Positions 18,798 through 25,758 of a stretch of 40,725 bases of DNA are shown one piece after another (the stretch's first letter is position 1; every line of letters starts with the position of its first letter). The translations under genes were made by a program, and so were the position numbers. Source of the stretch: Fibrobacter sp. UWH6 (GTDB lineage Bacteria > Fibrobacterota > Fibrobacteria > Fibrobacterales > Fibrobacteraceae). The notes below the pieces were generated by a model. The model was not told where the DNA came from and made no database searches. It worked only from the letters and a program-made list of their open reading frames with translations. Where the stretch lies: the NCBI RefSeq assembly GCF_900142465.1, contig NZ_FRAX01000025.1, forward strand, positions 1 to 40,725, in the 5' to 3' direction.

Positions 18798-20180
18798 ATG
18801 CTTAAACAATATCCTATGCTACGCTATGTCCTGCAGAAGGGGTTCTGGTATCTCCTGACCTTCGTCTTTGCAGTGGCATTGAACTTCGCTTTGCCCCGCG
18901 TGGGCGGTAGCGACCCGGTCGACATCATCATGGGTCAGGCCGGTAAGGGTCTTTCTCCGACTGAAGCTCAGAAGAAGAAGGCCGAACTCCTGGTTTCTTT
19001 CGGCATGGCCGAACTGGACGAACAGGGCAATCCTGTTTACGAACCGGAAGTTGACGAAAACGGCCAGATGGTCACCAAGAAGGTTGCCAAGCTGGACGAA
19101 AACGGTGCTGAAGTTACCGTTACCGTCAAGGACGTAAATGAAGACGGCACTCCGAAGATGGCTGAACGTCAGAAGGTTGACGCTGAAGGTAAGCCCGTAT
19201 TCGAAGAAAAGCCGGTCCTGGATGCCAAGGGCAAGCAGGTCATGATCAAGGACAAGAAGACCAAGAAGAAGGTAGCCCAGGTCGAAAAGGTGGCTGTCAT
19301 GGAACAGTACCAGACCGAACATCAGGAAACCGTCATGGTTGACGAAGTCGTTATGAAGACCGAACCCAAGCGTTCCTCCGCTGTTTCTCAGTTCTTCGCT
19401 TACATTGGCAACGTGTTCAAGGGTGACCTTGGCAAGTCCTATGCCAACAACACTGAAGTGACCACCATCATCAAGAACGCTCTTCCGTGGACCCTCTTGA
19501 TCCAGGCTCCCACCATCCTCTTGGGTTGGATCATCGGTAACCTTCTCGGTGCTTTCGCTGCTTACAAGCGCGGCATCTTCGACAAGGTGTTCTTCCCGGT
19601 TGCTATGTTCCTGAACGGTGTTCCGTACTTCGTGTTCGGTATGCTTCTCGTGGCTCTCTTCTCTATCACTCTCGGCTGGTTCCCGGCTGTGGGTAACATG
19701 AGCCCGGATATTCAGGAATTCACCTTCTCCTGGGCTTGCCTCAAGAGCGTCGGTTGGTACTACATCCTGCCGTTCTTCTCTTGCTTCCCCATCCTTCTTT
19801 CCGGTCAGGCTACCGGTATGCGTTCCATGTCCATCTATGAACTTGGTACCGACTACATGAAGTATGCTAAGTGGCTGGGCCTCCGCGAAGGCCGCATCAT
19901 TAGCTACGTGTTCCGTAACGCTATGCTCCCGCAGCTCACTGGTCTTGCCCAGTCTCTCGGTGCAATGGTGGGCGGTGCTCTCATTACCGAAATGATCTTC
20001 TCTTACCCGGGCCTCGGCATGGCTATGCTCGACGCCATTAACAAGCAGGACTACGCTACCATCCAGGGTTGCACCTTGATGATCTCTACCTGCGTTCTCG
20101 TTGCAAACTTCGCTGTTGACGTCCTGATCGCAGTCTTCGACCCGCGTGTTAAGGCCGGTCTCCAGATGGGAGGTAAGTAA
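18798..20180 (+). CDS. ABC importer permease, OppB/DppB type, with periplasmic repeat insert
   Basis: 460 residues, about 130 longer than typical OppB/DppB. A first membrane span (about 15-33) is followed by the usual LPRVGGSDPVDIIMG. A highly charged, hydrophilic stretch (about 60-195) then intervenes before the normal core resumes at VFKGDLGKSYANNTEV. Further spans and the cytoplasmic EAA-type loop (MKYAKWLGLREGRIISYVFRNAMLPQ) are intact, so the permease should work. By the known topology of the family the insert is periplasmic, on the side where the binding protein docks. It lies 18 bases after the binding-protein gene and 2 bases before the second permease gene. Confidence 0.92.
   Translation: MLKQYPMLRYVLQKGFWYLLTFVFAVALNFALPRVGGSDPVDIIMGQAGKGLSPTEAQKKKAELLVSFGMAELDEQGNPVYEPEVDENGQMVTKKVAKLDENGAEVTVTVKDVNEDGTPKMAERQKVDAEGKPVFEEKPVLDAKGKQVMIKDKKTKKKVAQVEKVAVMEQYQTEHQETVMVDEVVMKTEPKRSSAVSQFFAYIGNVFKGDLGKSYANNTEVTTIIKNALPWTLLIQAPTILLGWIIGNLLGAFAAYKRGIFDKVFFPVAMFLNGVPYFVFGMLLVALFSITLGWFPAVGNMSPDIQEFTFSWACLKSVGWYYILPFFSCFPILLSGQATGMRSMSIYELGTDYMKYAKWLGLREGRIISYVFRNAMLPQLTGLAQSLGAMVGGALITEMIFSYPGLGMAMLDAINKQDYATIQGCTLMISTCVLVANFAVDVLIAVFDPRVKAGLQMGGK
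19014..19259 (+). repeat. Six tandem 12-14-residue repeats inside the permease gene
   Basis: Residues 73-154 of the permease form six units with the pattern hydrophobic-Asp/Asn-x-x-Gly-x-x-Val. The key glycines are at 77, 89, 103, 117, 131 and 145, a spacing of 12 then exactly 14 four times. Units include LDEQGNPV, VDENGQMV, LDENGAEV, VNEDGTPK, VDAEGKPV and LDAKGKQV. The pattern suggests short beta hairpins. The DNA repeats are diverged, so the array is old. Confidence 0.8.
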
Positions 20181-20182
20181 TC

Positions 20183-21028
20183 ATGGGAAAGCTCTTTAGA
20201 AACCTTCTCAAGTCTCCGATGTTCGTCGTCGGTATCTCTATCTTCGTTCTCACCCTGTTGATCGCTGTCTTCGGACCGCTGCTCTACAGTGTTGACACTC
20301 ATGCCCGTGACATCCTGGCTGGCCCCTATGCCGGTTCCAGCTCCGCTCACCTGCTTGGCACCGACCACCTGGGTCGTGACTATGTGTCTCTGTTGATCGA
20401 AGGTCTCGGCAACTCCCTCTATGTGGGCTTCCTTGCCGGTATCATTGCTACTACTCTCGGTGTTCTTATTGGTCTGTTTGGCGGTTTCCGCGGCGGCTGG
20501 ATTGACGAAGTCCTGAACATGTTCACTAACCTGTTCATCGTTATCCCGCAGTTCGTGATTCTCGTGCTCATCAGCTCTGCCTTTAAGGATGGCCGTTCTC
20601 TGACTCTTATCGGCGTGGTGATTGGCCTTACCGCTTGGAGCTGGTCTGCTCGTGCCGTTCGTGCACAGGCTTCCTCTCTCCGTAGCCGTGACCATATCTC
20701 CCTGGCCCGTATCAACGGTGCTAGCACCCTGACCATCGTGATCAAGCATGTGCTCCCGTACCTGCTTTCCTACGTGTTCATGGTGTTCATCATGCAGGTG
20801 GGTTCCGGTATTCTTTCCGAAGCTTCCATTTCTATGATCGGCCTTGGCCCTGTGGATACCACTTCTCTGGGTATCATCCTGAACCAGGCTAAGGATAACG
20901 GCGCTCTTGCTGACTCCATCTGGATCGCATTCCTGCCGGCAACTCTGGTCGTTACCTTGACCGTGTTCGCACTTTACCTGATCAATACTTCTATGGAAGG
21001 CGTCTTCAACCCGCGTCTCCGCAAGTAA
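20183..21028 (+). CDS. ABC importer permease, OppC/DppC type
   Basis: 281 residues. An N-terminal membrane span (FVVGISIFVLTLLIAVFGPLL) is followed by the family mark LLGTDHLGRDYVSLLIEGLGNSL and about five further spans. The ATPase-contact loop is ARINGASTLTIVIKHVLP. It forms the heterodimeric channel with the preceding permease. It is of ordinary length and lacks the repeat insert of its partner. It starts 2 bases after the previous stop and ends 9 bases before the first ATPase gene. Confidence 0.92.
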   Translation: MGKLFRNLLKSPMFVVGISIFVLTLLIAVFGPLLYSVDTHARDILAGPYAGSSSAHLLGTDHLGRDYVSLLIEGLGNSLYVGFLAGIIATTLGVLIGLFGGFRGGWIDEVLNMFTNLFIVIPQFVILVLISSAFKDGRSLTLIGVVIGLTAWSWSARAVRAQASSLRSRDHISLARINGASTLTIVIKHVLPYLLSYVFMVFIMQVGSGILSEASISMIGLGPVDTTSLGIILNQAKDNGALADSIWIAFLPATLVVTLTVFALYLINTSMEGVFNPRLRK

Positions 21029-21037
21029 GAGGTAACA

Positions 21038-22036
21038 ATGTCTGAAAATGTATTTGAAGTAGAAAACCTCGGCCTCTATTACTTGGGTCGTTTTGGCGAC
21101 AAGACCCACGCTGTTACCGACGTGTCCTTCTCCATGAAGAAGGGTGAAATCCTCGGTATCGCTGGTGAATCTGGTTGCGGTAAGTCCACTCTCGTGTCTG
21201 GCCTTATGGGCATGTGCATTCCGCCGCTGTACCCCGAAAAGGGTGACGTCCGCGTGAAACACGGCGACAAGATGGAATCCCTCATGAACCGTTCTCTCGA
21301 AGACGTGCGCGCCAACGTTTTGGCTCAGCAGGTCTCCATGATTCCTCAGGGTGCATTCAACGCCCTGAACCCGGTTCGTAAGATCAAGGACATCGCTGCC
21401 GACGTGATCGCTGCTCACCAGCAGCCCGGCAAGAAGCTGGACCAGAAGGAAATCTACGCTCGTCTCCGTGAACGTTTCGACCTGTTTGGCATGGACACTG
21501 ACCGCGTTCTGAATTCTTACCCCATCCAGCTGACCGCAGGCGAACGCCAGCGTTCCGTGATCGGTATTTCTACCCTTCTGAACCCCCAGATGGTGATTGC
21601 TGACGAACCTACTTCCGCTCTGGACGTTTCTACCCAGAAGGAAGTGATCTCCATGATCTTCGACCTTCTCGATAAGGGTATCTTCAGCACCATGATCTTC
21701 ATTACCCACGAACTTCCGCTGCTCTATCATGTGGCCGACAATATCGCCATTATGTATGCCGGCGAAATCGTGGAATACGGTACTGCCGAACAGATCGTTA
21801 AGGATCCTCGTCACCCGTATACCCAGGCTTTGATGGGCGCTATGCTCTCTACCGAAGCTTCTCAGCGTACCCGCCATCCTGAAGCTATCGAAGGTGCTCC
21901 TCCTAGCCTCAAGAACAAGATTGTGGGTTGCCGCTTTGCTCCCCGCTGCAAGAAGGCCTGCCCGGATTGCAAGAAGAACACTCAAGAAATCCGCATTGTC
22001 GGCGATCGTCAAGTGAGGTGCGATTATGCTAAGTGA
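21038..22036 (+). CDS. ABC importer ATPase, OppD/DppD type
   Basis: 332 residues. Walker A is GESGCGKST (43-51), the Q loop region reads SMIPQGAFNALNP, and Walker B is MVIADEPTSALD with Glu190. The signature motif reads LTAGE (165-169) where the common form is LSGGQ or FSGGM, so one of the two ATP sites may be degenerate. The C-terminal oligopeptide-type extension has GCRFAPRCKKACPDC, the four-cysteine pattern that holds an iron-sulfur cluster in characterised DppD-type proteins. Its last 11 bases overlap the second ATPase gene, indicating translational coupling. Confidence 0.92.
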   Translation: MSENVFEVENLGLYYLGRFGDKTHAVTDVSFSMKKGEILGIAGESGCGKSTLVSGLMGMCIPPLYPEKGDVRVKHGDKMESLMNRSLEDVRANVLAQQVSMIPQGAFNALNPVRKIKDIAADVIAAHQQPGKKLDQKEIYARLRERFDLFGMDTDRVLNSYPIQLTAGERQRSVIGISTLLNPQMVIADEPTSALDVSTQKEVISMIFDLLDKGIFSTMIFITHELPLLYHVADNIAIMYAGEIVEYGTAEQIVKDPRHPYTQALMGAMLSTEASQRTRHPEAIEGAPPSLKNKIVGCRFAPRCKKACPDCKKNTQEIRIVGDRQVRCDYAK

Positions 22037-22838
22037 TAAGCCCGTTGTATTTTCTGCCAAGCGTATCAGCAAGGACTTCGGTGCCGGTAAGAACCTGAAG
22101 ACTGCCGTGAAGGATGTTTCCTTCGACATTTATGACGAAGAATTCATCTCTATCGTGGGCGGTTCCGGTTGCGGTAAGTCCGTTCTCGCCAAGATCATGC
22201 TTGGTCTGTACGAACCCACTCGCGGTCAGTTCCTCTATCGCGACAAGCCCATCAAGAACCTGAAGGACCACTGGAACGAAGTCCAGTCTGTGTTCCAGGA
22301 TCCGTTTGGCTGCTTCAACCAGTTCTTTACCATCCGCTCCCAGCTCGAAGACGCTCTGAACATCCTGAAGGATAAGCCCTCCAAGGAAGAAGTCCGTCGT
22401 CGCGTTGACGAAGGCCTGATGGCTGTGAACGTCAAGCCCGAAGATATCGAAGGCAAGTATCCCTTCGAACTTTCCGGTGGTCAGATGCAGCGTATGCTCC
22501 TCGCCCGTATCTTCGCTCTTCGCCCGAAGGTGTTGATTGCTGACGAAGCTACCTCCATGGTGGACGCCTGCGTTCGTGCAAACATCCTTGACTATCTTCG
22601 TAAGTTGAAAGACGAACTGAAGATGACCGTGATCTTCGTGACTCACGATATCGGTCTTGCCAACTACGTTTCCGACCGTATCTTCATCATGAACGAAGGT
22701 AAGATCGTGAACCAGGGTACTCCTGCAGAAGTTCTGGACAACACCAGCGAACCGCACACCCTGAAGCTGCTTGACGATATTCCTGAAGTCCACAAGACTG
22801 AATGGATCAAGAACAGCAAGCGTTCTAAGAAGGGCTAG
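22026..22838 (+). CDS. ABC importer ATPase, OppF/DppF type
   Basis: 270 residues. Walker A is GGSGCGKSV (45-53), the signature is a canonical LSGGQ (149-153), and Walker B is VLIADEATSMVDA. This subunit has a normal signature, so the pair with the LTAGE subunit is asymmetric. It is shorter than many OppF proteins because it lacks the C-terminal cysteine-containing extension and ends in a basic tail (KNSKRSKKG). It is the last gene of the operon, followed directly by a terminator. Confidence 0.92.
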   Translation: MLSDKPVVFSAKRISKDFGAGKNLKTAVKDVSFDIYDEEFISIVGGSGCGKSVLAKIMLGLYEPTRGQFLYRDKPIKNLKDHWNEVQSVFQDPFGCFNQFFTIRSQLEDALNILKDKPSKEEVRRRVDEGLMAVNVKPEDIEGKYPFELSGGQMQRMLLARIFALRPKVLIADEATSMVDACVRANILDYLRKLKDELKMTVIFVTHDIGLANYVSDRIFIMNEGKIVNQGTPAEVLDNTSEPHTLKLLDDIPEVHKTEWIKNSKRSKKG

Positions 22839-22859
22839 TTCCTACTAGAACTTTGAAAC

Positions 22860-22896
22860 GTCCCGGTTCCATGGAAATGGAGCCGGGGCTTTTTTT
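22860..22896 (+). terminator. Rho-independent terminator after the ABC importer operon
   Basis: TCCCGGTTCCAT (22861-22872) pairs with ATGGAGCCGGGG (22877-22888), with G-T wobbles, around GGAA, followed by seven T. Confidence 0.88.
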
Positions 22897-23016
22897 ATCC
22901 AGTTTGCGGGACCTGTCTGACGTCCACCCATAAAAAGCATTCCTAATAGGAATAATTTGTTTTCTCTTGAAAACGCAAATGTGGCGAGAGGTTATTACAA
23001 ACGCTTTTTTTATAAG

Positions 23017-23022
23017 TATATT
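23017..23022 (+). promoter_or_regulatory. Possible -10 box immediately before the GH9 gene
   Basis: TATATT lies only 7 bases before ATG 23030. TTACAA at 22995-23000 would be a weak -35 with 16-base spacing. No Shine-Dalgarno is visible upstream of the ATG. Transcription from this box would begin at or next to the ATG, giving a leaderless message. Confidence 0.35.
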
Positions 23023-23029
23023 GAGCAAT

Positions 23030-24832
23030 ATGAGAACGTGTAATCTTGTATTGTCTGTCCTGGGTGCCGGAGCCCTTGCAAGCGCTTTTGCCGGCCCTCT
23101 TCTGATTAACCAGCTGGGTTTTACCCCCAATTCCGAAAAGTTGGCCATTGTGCCGGGCAGCGATGCCAACGAACTTGAGGTTCGCGACTTGAACGGAAAG
23201 ACCGTTTTGACCATGGAAGCCCCTATGGTCTATGACTGGGAATTCAGCGGGGAAGAAGTCCAGACCTATGATTTTTCTGCAGTGAAGACTCCGGGTACCT
23301 ACCGCCTTTATCGCGGTGGCGAGTATCTGGGTAACCCCATCGTGATCGGCGATCGCGTTTATGAAGAGTTGGCCAAGGGTGCCATCAAGTGGTTCTATTA
23401 CCAGCGTGCCAGCATGCCTATCGAGGCTCAGTATGGTGGAAAGTGGGTTCGTGCTGCTGGCCATCCTGACGATAAGGTGATTGTTTACGGTACCGATGAA
23501 CGTACCGCTGCCGGTTACCAGAAGTCCGTGGGCAAGAAGCATCCAAAGGCTGGCAAGAATGTGGTTATCAATTCTTCCAAGGGTTGGTACGATGCCGGTG
23601 ACTACGGCAAGTATGTGGTGAATTCTGGCATTACCGTGTTCACCTTGCTGCAGCTTTATGAAAATTTCCCCACCTACATGGACTCCCTCACCTGGAACAT
23701 TCCCCGTGAGTTGAAGAACATGCCCCTGATTCTTGAAGAGGTCAAGTATAATCTGGACTGGATGCTGACCATGCAGGACGAAGACGGCGGCGTGTACCAC
23801 AAGGTGACTACCTTGATGTTCGGCGGATCCGTGATGCCCGAAAAGGATGGCGCTCCCCGTTATGCCATTATCAAGAACGTGACCGCAACTCTGGACTTTG
23901 CCGCAGTGATGGCTCAGGCCAGCGTGGTGTACAAGAAGTTTGACGCCGCTTATGCGGATCAGTGCCTGAAGGCTGCCGAAAAGGCATACGCCTGGGCCAA
24001 GAAGAATCCCAAGGCTTTTTACAAGCAGCCTGATGACGTTCAGACTGGTAGCTACGCTCCCGGTGATGAAAACGGCAAGGATGAATTCCGCTGGGCCGCA
24101 ACTGAACTTTACCGCGCCAAGGTGGTGGCTGGCCAGAAGGACAAGGCTGCAAATGGCTATCTGGCTGACTTGAAGGCTAACAAGTTTACTCCCGATGGCG
24201 CCTGGTGGGGCAACGTGAATATGCTTGCCGCTTTCCGCGTGGCCATGGACGGCGCCACTTTCGGTGCTGACTTGAACAAGGCTGCCAAGAAGGTGGTGAT
24301 GGATGAGGCCAACAACCTCCGTGCCGTGGGCGATACCAGCGGTTACCATCTGCCGGCATTCCCCTGGAGCTGGAACTGGGGCTCCAACAGTGCAATGGCC
24401 AACAACGCCATGGTGCTGCTCCACGCCTACTATCTGACTGGCGACAAGAGCTATGTGGATGGCGCCCAGCAGGTTCTGGACTACCTGCTCGGAAAGAACC
24501 CCATGGAAATTTCCTATGTGACCGGTTTCGGTTATCGCAGTGCCCGCAATCCTCACCACCGTCCTAGCGAAGGTGACTTTGTAGACGATCCGGTGCCTGG
24601 CATGCTGGTGGGTGGCCCGCACCTTGGCAAGCAGGATATTAACCTGGATGGCAAGGAATCCTGGAAGTGCGAAAACTATGCCGCTGCCGACAAGCCGGCC
24701 CTGGCCTACATCGACAACCGTTGCAGCTACGCAACCAACGAAGTGGCCATTAACTGGAACGCTCCCCTGGCTTATGTGGCTGGCGCCTTGCAGGCTATTT
24801 ACTTGAATATTGCTAATACTCCCGCCAAGTAA
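23030..24832 (+). CDS. Glycoside hydrolase family 9 endoglucanase
   Basis: 601 residues from the ATG that gives a clean signal peptide (MRTCNLVLSVLGAGALASAFA, cut before GPLL). An N-terminal Ig-like CelD_N domain starts LINQLGFTPNSEKLAIV and spans about 22-105. The GH9 catalytic domain follows: KGWYDAGDYGKYVVNSG holds the nucleophile-activating aspartates (D188, D191), then NPHHRPSEG, and TNEVAINWNAPLAYVAG supplies the proton-donating Glu571. The enzyme should hydrolyse internal beta-1,4-glucosidic bonds of cellulose or mixed-linkage glucans with inversion. There is no carbohydrate-binding module, type IX tail or basic terminal module, so it is probably periplasmic or released. It has its own terminator and is flanked by the ABC importer. 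Confidence 0.95.
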   Translation: MRTCNLVLSVLGAGALASAFAGPLLINQLGFTPNSEKLAIVPGSDANELEVRDLNGKTVLTMEAPMVYDWEFSGEEVQTYDFSAVKTPGTYRLYRGGEYLGNPIVIGDRVYEELAKGAIKWFYYQRASMPIEAQYGGKWVRAAGHPDDKVIVYGTDERTAAGYQKSVGKKHPKAGKNVVINSSKGWYDAGDYGKYVVNSGITVFTLLQLYENFPTYMDSLTWNIPRELKNMPLILEEVKYNLDWMLTMQDEDGGVYHKVTTLMFGGSVMPEKDGAPRYAIIKNVTATLDFAAVMAQASVVYKKFDAAYADQCLKAAEKAYAWAKKNPKAFYKQPDDVQTGSYAPGDENGKDEFRWAATELYRAKVVAGQKDKAANGYLADLKANKFTPDGAWWGNVNMLAAFRVAMDGATFGADLNKAAKKVVMDEANNLRAVGDTSGYHLPAFPWSWNWGSNSAMANNAMVLLHAYYLTGDKSYVDGAQQVLDYLLGKNPMEISYVTGFGYRSARNPHHRPSEGDFVDDPVPGMLVGGPHLGKQDINLDGKESWKCENYAAADKPALAYIDNRCSYATNEVAINWNAPLAYVAGALQAIYLNIANTPAK

Positions 24833-24878
24833 TTTTACTTATTGGTCGCGCGCGGGATAGCGCGAAAACTTTGAAAGG

Positions 24879-24904
24879 GACCTCGCCAAGGCGGGGTCTT
24901 TTTT
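24879..24904 (+). terminator. Rho-independent terminator after the GH9 gene
   Basis: GACCTCGCC (24879-24887) and GGCGGGGTC (24890-24898) form a nine-pair stem, with one G-T wobble, followed by a T run. A second small GC-rich inverted repeat (CGCGC/GCGCG) lies just upstream near 24850. Confidence 0.85.
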
Positions 24905-25042
24905 ATTGTAGAGAATATCTTCTTTTATTTGCAACATTCGTATATTTAAAACGTCAGATTAATGAATATGGCTTGCGGAAAACCCTCTATTAAAAAATCA
25001 ACAAGTCCAAGGATTATGGAATTGGCGGTTGGAGCGATAGTT

Positions 25043-25582
25043 ATGAATGTCCGAAGTATTAGTATTGTGATTTTCTTTTGCATAGTTATATCGTTTGCTG
25101 AAGGCGATTCCCTTTCAAATGATGTCTTTGGCGAGTATTGCCTTGTCAAAGATGAGAAAAATGTGTGGAACCTAGGAAAATATAAAGAAAACAAGCCTTT
25201 CCTTTTTTCATATATTCGTTGTTCTTATACAGGTTTGTATGGCGTTTTTATTTCTGATCCTTGGTCTTCATTTGGTGTTCCTATGGGATCATCCTCGTTT
25301 GATAAGAATAAGCCTTCTAAATGTTCTAATAAGTTTTCTTTTGATAGAGAGTATATTTTTGCAAATGAATTTAAAGTAGAACAAACAAAAGAGTGGGCGA
25401 ACGAAATTGCTGGTTTGCAAAATAAATTTCACGATTTGGATTGGAAAGTTACTTACGACTCAAATTATGTTCGCCTCAATACATCGGGAACGGCCAAAAT
25501 TTATATTTCCGGCTTCTGTACCGAGGAACAGCTGAAAATGATTCAGGAACGGAAGGCTGATAAATTGTACAATAGGAAATAG
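25043..25582 (+). CDS. Small exported protein of unknown function
   Basis: 179 residues from the ATG preceded by GGAG at 25031-25034; an upstream in-frame ATG at 24962 would add 27 residues before the signal peptide and lacks a ribosome site. The signal peptide is MNVRSISIVIFFCIVISFA, cut before EGDS. The mature protein has four cysteines, is rich in Lys, Ser and aromatic residues, and shows no domain I recognise. Its codon use is far more A/T-rich and less biased than the neighbouring enzymes, suggesting low expression or recent acquisition. TATATT near 24941 may be its promoter -10 box, and it has its own terminator. Confidence 0.7.
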   Translation: MNVRSISIVIFFCIVISFAEGDSLSNDVFGEYCLVKDEKNVWNLGKYKENKPFLFSYIRCSYTGLYGVFISDPWSSFGVPMGSSSFDKNKPSKCSNKFSFDREYIFANEFKVEQTKEWANEIAGLQNKFHDLDWKVTYDSNYVRLNTSGTAKIYISGFCTEEQLKMIQERKADKLYNRK

Positions 25583-25600
25583 TTTTGATTATTATTTTGA

Positions 25601-25625
25601 GCCTCGCTTTTGCGAGGCCTTTTTT
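25601..25625 (+). terminator. Rho-independent terminator
   Basis: GCCTCGC (25601-25607) and GCGAGGC (25612-25618) form a perfect seven-pair stem with a four-T loop, followed by CTTTTTT. Confidence 0.88.
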
Positions 25626-25758
25626 CGTTGTACGGCTATTGCAATAATTGCAAAACTGTTTGCTATAGGGGGGTGAATATAGGCCCTTTTCGGACGTAAT
25701 TTTTAGGGTGGGGAAGTTCCCTTGGTGTGTGTACGTAGAATAATATGAGGGACAAATT

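Noticed and set aside
20051-22129. 692-codon minus-strand frame opposite the importer permease and ATPase genes
   Set aside because: Same codon-bias effect; the plus strand encodes complete ABC subunits with all motifs.
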